Part shown: piece after piece, positions 1-7,414 of the stretch | Position numbering within the stretch: the stretch's first letter is position 1 | Layout: every line of letters begins with the position of its first letter | From: a virus | IMG/VR virus record: IMGVR_UViG_3300030294_000110 | Location: 1 to 34,975 of that record | Strand: one strand, 5' to 3' | DNA: 34,975 nt | The notes under the pieces: generated by a model | What the model was told of the DNA's origin: nothing | Database searches by the model: none | What the model saw: only the letters and a program-made list of their open reading frames with translations | Translations under genes and position numbers: made by a program

Positions 1-292
1 CGGCAGTGACAGAATCATCTCTTTGCAGTTCGTTGTAAATTTCAATTAATGTGTCGAATGCCTGGGGAACGCCATTCTTTAAATTATTAATGGCGGTGGT
101 AATTGCTAAATTGCGTGCAGTTACTTCCGAAGAAATTGCAGAATTAAGAGTAGTATTTCCGGTAGTGTTTAAATCATTGCAAAAATTTATGATTAATTCA
201 AGGGCAGTTCCTATCCTCACGGCTGAATTGGCATCGAATGCTGTTTCATTTTTTACGATATATGCTGCTGCTAAAATGTCTGCTAAAGTCAT
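1..292 (-). CDS. Tail-fibre-like protein, N-terminal part (cut by window edge)
   Basis: The frame opens with ATG at 292 (MTLADILAAAYIV) and runs off the left edge, giving about 97 residues. Near residues 70-90 it carries GVPQAFDTLIEIYNEL, which resembles the short linker (GAPGALDTLNELAAAL-like) that recurs in phage tail-fibre proteins. A tail-fibre or tail-appendage role is therefore likely, acting outside the cell in host recognition. It lies directly downstream of a terminator and of a phage-type promoter (312-348) with a leader of only about 15 bases, so it starts its own transcription unit. The rest of the protein, including any receptor-binding tip, is outside the window. The call rests on one short motif and on position after the tail-completion genes. 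Confidence 0.6.
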   Translation of the reverse strand, partial: MTLADILAAAYIVKNETAFDANSAVRIGTALELIINFCNDLNTTGNTTLNSAISSEVTARNLAITTAINNLKNGVPQAFDTLIEIYNELQRDDSVTA

Positions 293-311
293 ATCTATAA
301 TTTTTATGATA

Positions 312-348
312 CAAATAAACTTTCATTTGCAGGCATAAAAAAAGACAC
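312..348 (-). promoter_or_regulatory. Phage late-type promoter A
   Basis: On the minus strand GTGTC (348-344) and a T-run are followed, 24 bases after the box, by TTTATTTG (319-312). The same layout with identical spacing occurs at 5832-5868, 9381-9417, 14421-14457 and 33831-33867. It drives the tail-fibre-like gene starting at 292. The GTGTC box lies inside the stem of the terminator at 337-367. Confidence 0.75.
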
Positions 349-367
349 TCTAAAAATTTAGAGTGTC
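337..367 (-). terminator. Intrinsic terminator after the head-tail operon
   Basis: Perfect inverted repeat GACACTCTAAA (344-354) and TTTAGAGTGTC (357-367), followed on the minus strand by a run of seven T (343-337). The stem covers the stop codon of the gene ending at 350. Its T-run doubles as the T-run of promoter A. Confidence 0.85.
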
Positions 368-727
368 CATTATCAATGCCTGAAATTCTTCGCCGTACAT
401 CTCGGCTCGCTTTTCTGACAGAACTTTTATCGAGTGGTACCACGCTTTATTGTACCAGGGATGTTGCTTTCTGCCACTTCCCCTTCCGGAATCCGATTTG
501 CTGATTCCGCGTCCTACACCCATATCCTGCATGCGCCCATAATACAGGTACGCAAAAATAATTTTATCAATGTCGCCTCCGGATTGCAAAAATACTTCAG
601 TTGTAAACGATTTATATAGGGCACCGGTATCGCGCAATCCCTGTGCTGCAATTTTATCCTGCCAGATGGTAACCATCATTATTGCCCAGGCTTGCGTATA
701 TTCATTCTTAGTCCCAATCGTTGTCAT
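350..727 (-). CDS. Tail-completion / HK97 gp10-like protein
   Basis: The protein has 125 residues. It contains LRDTGALYKSF (about 30-41), then a FAYLYYGRMQDMGVGRG stretch (about 58-74) and a basic GRGSGRKQHPWYNKAWYHS segment. This order (TG.L..S, then YG...D.GVG, then a basic Trp-rich segment) is the pattern of small neck/tail-completion proteins of HK97 gp10 type in Bacteroidota phages. Such proteins join the head-tail connector to the tail tube. It overlaps the upstream gene by 20 bases, which suggests coupled translation, and its 3' end is embedded in a terminator. The family call is by pattern, not by alignment. Confidence 0.6.
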   Translation of the reverse strand: MTTIGTKNEYTQAWAIMMVTIWQDKIAAQGLRDTGALYKSFTTEVFLQSGGDIDKIIFAYLYYGRMQDMGVGRGISKSDSGRGSGRKQHPWYNKAWYHSIKVLSEKRAEMYGEEFQALIMDTLNF

Positions 728-1184
728 CGTATATCAGTTCAACAGGTTCGTCAAGGGTAGTAATAAAATAAATGCCTGTAGTTCCGGATACAAACATACC
801 GGCAACTTCATGAAAAGGAGTCCGATTCTGGTCCAGGTACATCAGATCATCTACTTCGTTGGAGTCTTTTATCAGTTTTGTCAATAGTTTTTTATGAATA
901 ACCCGGCATTCGTTTAATTTCTCTTCCCGATCGATCTGATCTTTAAAATCATATTTCTTCAGGATATATACAACGATCGATCGACGGTTATAAAAGCTTC
1001 CACCCTTTTTAATAGTTACCCCATCATCGCTATCATCTACCGCCAGATAAGCCATTGCAGATTTTGGAGCCGAGAGTATTCCCTCCAGGTAATTCAATCC
1101 GGAAACACGGCAAAAAGTATACAGTCCTTTTGTCAGTTTCAGTTTCCCGTTCAGGGTTTCAAAATAATCAACTGCGTTCCACAT
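708..1184 (-). CDS. Putative head-tail/tail-completion protein
   Basis: A 158-residue protein with no membrane segment or signal peptide. It opens MWNAVDYFETLNGKLKL and ends GIYFITTLDEPVELIYDDNDWD, a C-terminal pattern I associate with conserved small structural proteins between the portal and tail genes of Bacteroidota phages. It follows the 278-aa gene after a 69-base gap filled by an inverted pair of the interspersed repeat, and it overlaps the next gene by 20 bases. A neck or tail-terminator role is inferred from position only. Confidence 0.45.
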   Translation of the reverse strand: MWNAVDYFETLNGKLKLTKGLYTFCRVSGLNYLEGILSAPKSAMAYLAVDDSDDGVTIKKGGSFYNRRSIVVYILKKYDFKDQIDREEKLNECRVIHKKLLTKLIKDSNEVDDLMYLDQNRTPFHEVAGMFVSGTTGIYFITTLDEPVELIYDDNDWD

Positions 1185-1199
1185 AAATTATTAATATTA

Positions 1200-1269
1200 C
1201 CCCTAACCCCTAAAGGGGAATAAGAGATGTTAGTATTGTTTCTTAACTCCCCTTTAGGGGTTGGGGGTT
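1200..1269. repeat. Inverted pair of the CCCCTTTAGGGG repeat
   Basis: Two copies of the interspersed repeat in opposite orientation (about 1200-1226 and 1245-1269) are separated by about 20 bases. In the leftward transcript they can fold into a long GC-rich hairpin between the 278-aa and 158-aa genes. The right copy supplies the last codons (Pro-Asn-Pro) and stop of the 278-aa gene. Confidence 0.85.
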
Positions 1270-2090
1270 TGCATTTTCTTCATTTCCTTTGCTTCCCTGA
1301 CTTTTGCATTCATTTCTTCCAGTGCATCCCAGGTGTTTGATTTCAGTACCTGGTCCCGTTTGGTGATATCACCTTCAGTGAGCAATCGTACCTGATTCTG
1401 AATAATGGCATACATATCCGGTGCGGTCGGTTCTTCGTCGTCAATACCGGATTCTGTTCGTTCAAACAAATCAGGCCATTGGTGCGAAAAATACTCCTTC
1501 ACTCCCATCATCCACATGATCGTGATCAGTTTCTTGAGTTCCGAAGTTAGCTGGGTGAAAAATCTTCCCCTTTTTTCGGTAAAAGTATTGTCATATTTTT
1601 TACCGGTTTGGTAAAGTGTAGCAATTAGTTTCCCCAGATGAAGTTCATCTTGAGTGAACAGATACGCCTGGTAATAATTCTCCGCTTCCAGGTACTGGCT
1701 AAAAATAGTATCACGTAACAGTTCGTCACAGGCACGATAAGTCAGTATTTTTTGAACCGGACGAATACCGGAATAATGTTTTGTCACGAAATCCATTTTC
1801 TTACTGAAGTATGCCACTTCCTCAATGGTCAGTGAGAAAAATCCTTTCCATTTCTTCTTTACAAAAAAATAAGTATTCCCTACCTGCATAAGTGGTTTAA
1901 TTCCCGTGAACCTGATCAGGCATTTTGTCCATATTGTTTCCTCCGGTTGTCCTGACCGTTGCAAACGTGCCACATATCGAATTTGTTTGTCAGACATTTC
2001 ACTGTAATTTCGTGGAGCGGTTAAGTTAAGAGTACCCCTAACCCCTAAAGGGTGATAAGAGTTGGTTCTGAATTTTTTAAATAATCTCAT
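1254..2090 (-). CDS. Conserved phage structural-region protein, repeat-interrupted at both ends
   Basis: A 278-residue protein of unknown function. It is mostly helical, with an LNLTAPRNYSEMSDKQIRY opening after about residue 20, as in uncharacterised proteins between portal and tail genes of Bacteroidota phages. A tail-assembly role is possible but unproved. Residues about 11-20 (SYHPLGVRGT) are encoded by a copy of the interspersed repeat, and the last residues NP plus stop come from another copy. Start at 2090 is the only ATG giving the full frame; the ATG beginning MSDKQIRY, about 31 codons in, is an alternative that would avoid the repeat-encoded peptide. Confidence 0.6.
   Translation of the reverse strand: MRLFKKFRTNSYHPLGVRGTLNLTAPRNYSEMSDKQIRYVARLQRSGQPEETIWTKCLIRFTGIKPLMQVGNTYFFVKKKWKGFFSLTIEEVAYFSKKMDFVTKHYSGIRPVQKILTYRACDELLRDTIFSQYLEAENYYQAYLFTQDELHLGKLIATLYQTGKKYDNTFTEKRGRFFTQLTSELKKLITIMWMMGVKEYFSHQWPDLFERTESGIDDEEPTAPDMYAIIQNQVRLLTEGDITKRDQVLKSNTWDALEEMNAKVREAKEMKKMQTPNP
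2034..2060 (-). repeat. Interspersed CCCCTTTAGGGG repeat inside a coding sequence
   Basis: A slightly degenerate copy reading, on the minus strand, TATCACCCTTTAGGGGTTAG. It lies within the first 20 codons of the 278-aa gene and is inverted relative to the copy at 2114-2141. Confidence 0.85.
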
Positions 2091-2113
2091 AATACATTAG
2101 TTAAGTTGTTTTT

Positions 2114-2141
2114 CTTCCTCCCCTTTAGGGGTCGGGGGTTT
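2114..2141 (+). repeat. Interspersed CCCCTTTAGGGG repeat
   Basis: Copy with CCCCTTTAGGGGTCGGGGG, immediately after the stop codon of the 283-aa gene (2142). With the inverted copy at 2034-2060 it brackets the start codon at 2090. Confidence 0.85.
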
Positions 2142-2993
2142 CTACATTCCAAAAAAGTACACCGGATCACTCGCCTTATTCACATATTTTGGCGATATCT
2201 TCAACGCATATTCTTCACTTCCGGCATATGTGGGGTAATCGCTCAATTCCTTTTCAAACATATACGCCAGGTTATTGAAAAGTTTATCCGCTTCGTCCGT
2301 GTTTTTATCATACATATTAACCAGTATAAGTTTGCATATTTCCACGATAAACGTATTCGGCACAGTCAGTTCATTGTTCCTGTTCTGTTCTATCAGTTCA
2401 TTCAGATAAGCCAAACTCACTACCTTGGCCAGTTCATTTTTTTGAAATGTCATTAAACTTCCTTTCGCACCGAGAAAATCCGCACGGCTACCTCTTACAT
2501 CCCCTTTAGGGGCTTGGGGTGTATAATCCGCAAAGTCAATACCCGTCAGGAATAAGCAATTTGTCAGGTTATTGAACTTCTTGAATTTCTTCCATTCGGC
2601 AAGTGCAGCTGAGTCATCCATGATCTGCATGATCAACAAATCGGTTGATTTATCAATGTACTTGTCACACCACAATATCAATCGCTCTACCCGTTCCTTG
2701 CTTGCCGGCAACTGATTGCTGTTATTGACTACCGCAAAACCATTGTTTGTCTGAATCAGGTCAACAAACGGAATAGCATCACGGTATAACTGAAAGGCTA
2801 TCAGGTTACGTAATGTTTTTCGTAATGTAGCCGATTCTTCCAATGCTTCGATATAATCGTACAGGTCCGATCCGGTAAGCAATGTCTGTATAGTTGCATC
2901 CGCTGAATTAGCGAACGGTTCGAGTGCCTTCCAATCCGTACCTTCAGCCGTTGGGATAGAGAGCAAAAAATCTTCAAGTGATGTAATGATCAT
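2142..2993 (-). CDS. DUF6712-like head-tail connector protein
   Basis: A 283-residue, largely helical protein. The segment TLRKTLRNLIAFQLYRDAIPFVDLIQTNNGFAVV (given here as the region at about 56-90) followed by NNSNQLPASKERVERL matches my memory of the DUF6712 family found next to portals in Bacteroidota phages; a connector or head-completion role is inferred. It begins two bases after the portal-like gene ends. Residues about 157-166 (YTPQAPKGDV) are encoded by an in-frame interspersed repeat, so the family region carries an insertion. The end (YFFGM) is followed at once by another repeat copy. Confidence 0.55.
   Translation of the reverse strand: MIITSLEDFLLSIPTAEGTDWKALEPFANSADATIQTLLTGSDLYDYIEALEESATLRKTLRNLIAFQLYRDAIPFVDLIQTNNGFAVVNNSNQLPASKERVERLILWCDKYIDKSTDLLIMQIMDDSAALAEWKKFKKFNNLTNCLFLTGIDFADYTPQAPKGDVRGSRADFLGAKGSLMTFQKNELAKVVSLAYLNELIEQNRNNELTVPNTFIVEICKLILVNMYDKNTDEADKLFNNLAYMFEKELSDYPTYAGSEEYALKISPKYVNKASDPVYFFGM
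2493..2521 (+). repeat. Interspersed CCCCTTTAGGGG repeat, in-frame within CDS
   Basis: CCCCTTTAGGGGCTTGGGG inside the 283-aa gene. The reading frame is kept, so the repeat is translated as a Pro/Gly-rich loop (TPQAPKGDV). Confidence 0.9.
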
Positions 2994-2995
2994 GA

Positions 2996-4366
2996 TTATT
3001 TAGTTTTAGCTGGTTGAGTATCCTGATTCTGATTCTGATCAGATGACTGAGCATCCGTTTTTTTGTCGAGCGTGGTAAGCATCATAAACGGAATATCAAA
3101 CTCGATATCCCAGTTATTATAGTGCTTAATGACAAAATAAGGTTCCAGAAGAATATCTTTAGGACCTTTCTCCAACCCTTGTTTCATGGTAAATAGCTCA
3201 CGAATATTGCTTCCGTTCATATTGCTTGAGCTTTTTCCTGGAGTTGCACCAATCATACTTGGATGATTCCCCTGAGCATAGCAAGCCATCGAAGCTCCTT
3301 CTTCCACATCTTCTATCCAGTCGCCACCTTCCTTGGTATTATTGATGACTGTTATTCGAACCATTGATTGCTCTTTTCCGTTTGGGTCAATATAGAATCC
3401 GGAAAACCATACCTTACCGGCATTCACCATTCCTGTTAGGAACGACTTAATATTTTCCTTTTCCAACGTGATCCGCTCAACTTTTTTTACCGGATCAGTT
3501 ATATTTTCCCTACTAAGAAGAATATCCCAGTATTTATCATTTATTTCTACCTGGTATTTAATAACCAATCCGTTTGTAAATTTGGCCTTTTTACCTGCAG
3601 GGATTAATGCCTTGATATCATACCATCCTGAATTGAATATGGCCCAGTAATAAGGGAACGGGTAATATTTGTTTCCGGGGATGGGGATCCGGTTCACCAT
3701 CGCAAATTTGCGGGTCTTTGTTGGAGTTCTGTTTTTCCCTGTATCGTCCGGAAGTTTTCCCATGCGAACCATTAAGTCTCCCAGCGGATCATCAACGTCT
3801 AATAATTCAATTTCTTCACGTACATCTTTTTTAGGTGCACCTTTCTCCCAGTTTCCATAATACACATGTTCCAGGGTACCGGTTTTAGGGTTACAGGTTT
3901 CGAGTCGGCAATACAATGCCTCCTTATGTCGGAGCTTTACAATTTTAGTACCGTCCATACTCAGGATAAGTACACTAACGGAAAAGAAAAAATGTTTCAT
4001 ATCCGTTTGTTGTTCTAACAGGTATTTTGCAGGTCTGTTGTATTTAAAAAAATCAACAATTCCCTGATCAGTCACCTCCGTTTTATCTTTTTTCGTATAC
4101 GTTAACCCATTACTATATGATGCTAAAATATTAAAAAAAACATTAGAACTCATAACCTCATCATTCCGCATAAGCCTTAAAACTTCATTAGGTCGTAAGT
4201 TATCATCACCCCATGGAACATACCCGCGCAACGTACCTGCCTCCGGAAGCGTTAGTGGAACTATATCATCTGTATCAAAAACGGTCGTTCCTTCGTTCAT
4301 TTTCTCAATGGCCTTCCGTGCGTTTTCTCCAATCGGAATTTCAAATACGTTGACTTCTCTCTTCAT
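2996..4366 (-). CDS. Portal-like protein
   Basis: A 456-residue protein. The N-terminal GYVPWGDDNLRPNEVLRLMR (about 48-67), followed by a helical segment NDEVMSSNVFFNILASYSNG, is the arrangement seen in portal-type proteins of Bacteroidota phages, as are size and position next to head-tail connector genes. The middle is rich in beta segments and the tail is a low-complexity Gln/Asp/Lys stretch (about 436-456). Portals form the dodecameric ring through which terminase pumps DNA. The terminase lies about 6 kb upstream rather than adjacent, which is unusual for this module. I cannot exclude another large head protein, but no better portal candidate exists in the window. Confidence 0.6.
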   Translation of the reverse strand: MKREVNVFEIPIGENARKAIEKMNEGTTVFDTDDIVPLTLPEAGTLRGYVPWGDDNLRPNEVLRLMRNDEVMSSNVFFNILASYSNGLTYTKKDKTEVTDQGIVDFFKYNRPAKYLLEQQTDMKHFFFSVSVLILSMDGTKIVKLRHKEALYCRLETCNPKTGTLEHVYYGNWEKGAPKKDVREEIELLDVDDPLGDLMVRMGKLPDDTGKNRTPTKTRKFAMVNRIPIPGNKYYPFPYYWAIFNSGWYDIKALIPAGKKAKFTNGLVIKYQVEINDKYWDILLSRENITDPVKKVERITLEKENIKSFLTGMVNAGKVWFSGFYIDPNGKEQSMVRITVINNTKEGGDWIEDVEEGASMACYAQGNHPSMIGATPGKSSSNMNGSNIRELFTMKQGLEKGPKDILLEPYFVIKHYNNWDIEFDIPFMMLTTLDKKTDAQSSDQNQNQDTQPAKTK

Positions 4367-4397
4367 AATAATAAATTGTAAATAGCTAAATAGTAAA

Positions 4398-4625
4398 TTA
4401 TATACAGATTTCTTCGTCGTTTACTTCAAAAATACTTATCACTCTCACCGTTCGGACTTCACGGCTTTCTACAAAAATCAGGTTTGCCGTATTCCGTTTA
4501 AAATTGGAGGAAGTACACACCACGTTGTTATAAGTCAATATTTCACCCGTGGTGCCCTTCCATACCCTGCAATTAAAGGGTTTCCCCTCTCTCAATATTT
4601 TCCTGACTACACTTATATGTATCAT
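4398..4625 (-). CDS. Small conserved phage protein, unknown function
   Basis: A 75-residue protein, probably beta-rich (CRVWKGTTGEILTYNNVVCTSSNF, about 19-42, then a REVRTVRVISIFEVNDEE end). This pattern of a GEI turn, CTSSN and an R-V-R-x-I-x-x-IFE-x-N end recurs in small proteins next to tail genes of Bacteroidota phages. It sits between the 375-aa structural protein and the portal-like gene, in the same direction. A structural or connector role is inferred from neighbours only. Confidence 0.5.
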   Translation of the reverse strand: MIHISVVRKILREGKPFNCRVWKGTTGEILTYNNVVCTSSNFKRNTANLIFVESREVRTVRVISIFEVNDEEICI

Positions 4626-4640
4626 ATTTTCTTTCTTTTC

Positions 4641-4671
4641 TTATATTCCTACCCTTTAGGGGTCGGGGGTA
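4641..4671 (+). repeat. Interspersed CCCCTTTAGGGG repeat
   Basis: Copy with ACCCTTTAGGGGTCGGGGG in the gap between the 375-aa gene (stop at 4675) and the 75-aa gene. Confidence 0.85.
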
Positions 4672-4674
4672 GTC

Positions 4675-5802
4675 TTAATTAAAAGTTTTATCAAACGTCC
4701 TGTCAAATATCCCTTTAGCAGCATTCGCAAACACCAGGTTATTATTCTTTGCCCGGCGATATCCAAACGAGAATGCCTGAAGCTCGTTGGACGTGATATC
4801 CGTTTTGTCCACACCTACCAGCGTTATTTCCTCACTCATTCCGTCCGTTGGCGTATAAAGTCCAACCGTGTAACTCGTTATCAGGTCATCAATCCATTCC
4901 ATCTCCACATCGCTCAGGTACCCGCTATTCATAGTTTTTTCACTTACAAAGTCCTGTGTAATCTTCCGGTAATGGTTATCAATATTGCCCAGGTTATATT
5001 CATTCGTTTTTTTGTTGATCATCTTACCGGTGGCAGTAAATGTTTCCATTACGCCAAAGCTGTTGATATAAACAAAGGAAGTATGATCACGGTAAAGGGT
5101 ATTGTCAACCAGGTAGGTGTAATGGTTTGTCTCAAGTCCGATACCTGCAATCCAGATATCATACTGAAGTACTATTGTATCGAGTGGTAAGCCGGCAGAT
5201 GTGAGTATCCTACCGATAGAAGTATTGAATGTTACAATTTGCCGGGCAGTTGAAATAGGTAATACGTCAAGACCGGTACTAAATTCTGTCATTACACCGG
5301 CTTTCAGATATACAAGTTTATATCGAATCACAAGTTCATCATAGGTGTCCAGTTTGTAAAACGATAGGTATTCGTTTCTGCCTTTGGCTGTAATTTTTTC
5401 GCGATAAGCACGTGTCAGAAAGTTTACTTTTGTCCATGGAGCCGCATCAACAATCATATCAGCCTCACATTTCAGAGCTATAAATGAATTTTCAAGCTTT
5501 ACAGTTCCTTCGGTAATGGCATACAAGAATAAACAATTAGCCAGTCCCGGAGTATGAACTGACGTTATATTCATTGGCATAACAGGATTTGAGACTAAAT
5601 ACTTTGAAACAATGTCACCCAGGTTCCTTATCCTGATCAGTCCATCCACATCGTATACATACTTTTCACTCAATATAAGCTCAGAACCCCTCCTGAATTC
5701 AAAAGTTACCGATTCATTCGCATCCGTTTTCTGAATGAGTATGTCCGGGATGTTGTTCTGAAAATAGGTGCCCGATGCCGTAGGTTCTTGCGTAATAGTC
5801 AT
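4675..5802 (-). CDS. Phage structural (tail/appendage-like) protein
   Basis: A 375-residue protein made of repeated beta-rich segments, without signal peptide or membrane segment. The stretch LYRDHTSFVYINSFGVMETF (about 236-255) is a pattern I recall from uncharacterised tail-region proteins of Bacteroidota phages. It is the first gene behind the phage promoter at 5832-5868 with a leader of about 25 bases, and it heads the 75-aa, portal-like, connector and tail-completion genes, so it belongs to the late virion operon. Which part of the virion it occupies cannot be read from sequence. Confidence 0.5.
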   Translation of the reverse strand: MTITQEPTASGTYFQNNIPDILIQKTDANESVTFEFRRGSELILSEKYVYDVDGLIRIRNLGDIVSKYLVSNPVMPMNITSVHTPGLANCLFLYAITEGTVKLENSFIALKCEADMIVDAAPWTKVNFLTRAYREKITAKGRNEYLSFYKLDTYDELVIRYKLVYLKAGVMTEFSTGLDVLPISTARQIVTFNTSIGRILTSAGLPLDTIVLQYDIWIAGIGLETNHYTYLVDNTLYRDHTSFVYINSFGVMETFTATGKMINKKTNEYNLGNIDNHYRKITQDFVSEKTMNSGYLSDVEMEWIDDLITSYTVGLYTPTDGMSEEITLVGVDKTDITSNELQAFSFGYRRAKNNNLVFANAAKGIFDRTFDKTFN

Positions 5803-5831
5803 AAAAATAGCGGTTGATTAATTTGATAATA

Positions 5832-5868
5832 CAAATAAACTTCAACCCATTCCCGCAAAAAAAGACAC
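5832..5868 (-). promoter_or_regulatory. Phage late-type promoter B
   Basis: Minus-strand GTGTC (5868-5864), T-run and TTTATTTG (5839-5832) with 24 bases between box and -7 element, as in the other four promoters. It is followed by the start codon at 5802 and preceded at once by a terminator (5869-5895). Confidence 0.78.
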
Positions 5869-5895
5869 AAAAAAACCCGAACACTTCTGTCCGGG
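5869..5895 (-). terminator. Intrinsic terminator ending the accessory block
   Basis: Hairpin CCCG-A-ACA / TGT-C-CGGG with a CTTC loop (5876-5895), followed on the minus strand by seven T (5875-5869). It lies directly upstream of promoter B. Confidence 0.75.
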
Positions 5896-5900
5896 CCTTT

Positions 5901-5930
5901 TCTTATTCCCCTTTAGGGGTTAGGGGTTCT
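5901..5930 (+). repeat. Interspersed CCCCTTTAGGGG repeat, supplies a stop codon
   Basis: Copy with CCCCTTTAGGGGTTAGGGG. Read on the minus strand it encodes the last residues Asn-Pro and the TAA of the 86-aa gene. Confidence 0.9.
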
Positions 5931-6180
5931 CTATTTCATACCTCGGGTTTTTCCGCATTAGCCACACTACCGTCGTATCTTCAAATCCTACCGTATATCC
6001 TTTCGCTATCAGGTACTCCGCAATCTCATTCGTTGAGAAGTTAGCAATGGGCCTAAGTTCCATCTTTATCTGCTCACTTGTTTTACGTTCCGTTGCATTC
6101 AGTTCGGAAGCAGGGACATACTGTCCGGTATACCGGGCAAGGATGGTTTCTTTGAAATCGGGGGCTTCGTTGTCTTTCAT
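5920..6180 (-). CDS. Small protein, possible winged-helix fold
   Basis: An 86-residue protein. The C-terminal half (SEQIKMELRPIANFSTNEIAEYL, about 35-57, then a hydrophobic hairpin ending VVWLMRKNP) could be a helix-turn-helix followed by a beta wing, but I do not recognise a family. Its start overlaps the upstream stop as ATGA, so the two are translationally coupled. The last two residues and stop are supplied by an interspersed repeat, implying the original C-terminus was replaced or shortened. Confidence 0.5.
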   Translation of the reverse strand: MKDNEAPDFKETILARYTGQYVPASELNATERKTSEQIKMELRPIANFSTNEIAEYLIAKGYTVGFEDTTVVWLMRKNPRYEIENP

Positions 6181-6482
6181 GATCCAACCTCCTCTTTAAA
6201 AAATATCATTTTTACAAAATCACTTTCGGATAATCTTCCATGTGAAAAGCAGTAATGAGCCAGAACAAAATTCCATGATACTATTTTATCCGGTTCGTAT
6301 TCTATAGTGACGCTTTCGTCAGCCATCGGTAATACCATTTCAAAAAGCCGGTCAAAAATTTTTTTCGACAATTCTTCCAATCCTGTGTAATTAATCTTAA
6401 AATCATCCCAGTCCAAAAAATGGATAATGGCTGTCTTTGTTGAATTTATAGTACGTATCCTGTGTATTATTGTTTTTTTCAT
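6177..6482 (-). CDS. Hypothetical protein, accessory block
   Basis: A 101-residue soluble protein with a basic N-terminus (MKKTIIHRIRTINSTK) and an acidic, aromatic C-terminus. No motif is recognised. It is AT-rich, as are its neighbours up to 7166. ATGA overlap with the downstream 86-aa gene; five-base gap to the upstream gene. Confidence 0.5.
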   Translation of the reverse strand: MKKTIIHRIRTINSTKTAIIHFLDWDDFKINYTGLEELSKKIFDRLFEMVLPMADESVTIEYEPDKIVSWNFVLAHYCFSHGRLSESDFVKMIFFKEEVGS

Positions 6483-6487
6483 GATGT

Positions 6488-6898
6488 TTAGTATAATTGA
6501 ATTACTTGATAATAATAACGAGGAGATTTTTCATCTATTTTCTTTGATGCCTTTTTAAATCCCATTGAACTTAACGTTATCCCAATTTTCACATCCGAGA
6601 TTTCAACTAATGTACTTTTTATAAGCTTACCTGAATTGTATAAATCTTCACGGATTTGCTTTGGTTGTTTCCAAATCGGACTTTCACCTTCTAATGGAAC
6701 TCTATAGCATTCTTCAATTACATTGTAAATATCACCTTTTGGTTTTATATTGGGTAAATCTTTAGCTATTCTTAGGGCTGTTCTTGATGCTTTAAGAACA
6801 TATTTAGCTCTTTTATACGCAATTAAATTTAATTGGCATTCTTTTTCAAGTTTTAAAATTAGCAAATCGTTGGCTTTTTCAGATTTTATTTTTTCCAT
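6488..6898 (-). CDS. Stand-alone copy of the VapE-like helicase C-terminal domain
   Basis: Starting at the ATG at 6898 (an upstream TTG at 6907 is possible), the protein has 136 residues. Residues about 57-136 align without large gaps to residues 335-411 of the VapE-like helicase at 20097-21332: both share YRVP/FRIP, KQPK, a V-x-IG-x-x-LSS-x-GF core and a PRY-x-Y-x-V-x-QL end. That part is probably a winged-helix-like DNA- or protein-binding domain. The N-terminal 55 residues are helical and Lys/Ala-rich, unlike the helicase. It could modulate the helicase or a host counterpart. It is in an AT-rich accessory block, not in the replication operon. Confidence 0.6.
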   Translation of the reverse strand: MEKIKSEKANDLLILKLEKECQLNLIAYKRAKYVLKASRTALRIAKDLPNIKPKGDIYNVIEECYRVPLEGESPIWKQPKQIREDLYNSGKLIKSTLVEISDVKIGITLSSMGFKKASKKIDEKSPRYYYQVIQLY

Positions 6899-6899
6899 A

Positions 6900-7166
6900 T
6901 TATTCAATTTTTACGATCGGTAATATCTTTGATATTTCTACAAATTCATCCTTTATAAAAATGATACCTTCCAACATTTCACCCATTTGCTTTAATTCTT
7001 CTAATTCCGTATCACCTACATGTCTGCAAAGATAGTCTTGAATTTTATTTAATGAATTAATATAGGCAGTAAGTATTGAATCTTTATCCTGTTCAGATTG
7101 AGGACACCATAATTTCAAAATTTTTATAAGTTCCGGACTTACCTGGAAACCATCTACTGTAGTCAT
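6900..7166 (-). CDS. Hypothetical helical protein
   Basis: An 88-residue protein, helical and acidic, with no recognised motif (LIKILKLWCPQSEQDKDS near the N-terminus). Its start overlaps the upstream stop as ATGA and its stop is one base before the helicase-domain paralogue, so it is part of a coupled series. Confidence 0.5.
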   Translation of the reverse strand: MTTVDGFQVSPELIKILKLWCPQSEQDKDSILTAYINSLNKIQDYLCRHVGDTELEELKQMGEMLEGIIFIKDEFVEISKILPIVKIE

Positions 7167-7414
7167 ATGGCCTTCCTCCCTTCGATAAAATTAAGCGATA
7201 GATTAAAACCATCGGCAACGAATGAAACGCTGGTAGCAGTAGTGGCAGAATGCAACGATACCATGGTAGAACCTTTAATTTCCTTCTTTACTTCCATGTA
7301 AAAGTCGTGAAGTATTGATAATGCACTTTTTTGATCAACAATTCCGGAACCTTGTACGGGTTCTGGTCTTAGTGGCTTGGCAGGACGGTTCCTGCGGATA
7401 GATGTGTTACTCAT
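7163..7414 (-). CDS. Hypothetical protein
   Basis: The frame is open from a GTG further upstream, but the ATG at 7414 (MSNTSIRRNRPAKPL) is preferred because it overlaps the upstream stop by eight bases. This gives 83 residues: a basic Pro/Arg-rich N-terminus (about 1-22) followed by a helix and a beta hairpin. No family is recognised. Confidence 0.5.
   Translation of the reverse strand: MSNTSIRRNRPAKPLRPEPVQGSGIVDQKSALSILHDFYMEVKKEIKGSTMVSLHSATTATSVSFVADGFNLSLNFIEGRKAI

Noticed and set aside
5814-6044. Plus-strand ORF containing SYSPLGVRG
   Set aside because: It is the interspersed repeat translated on the other strand across a terminator, a promoter and the end of a minus-strand gene. A similar shadow at 33792-33977 was rejected for the same reason.
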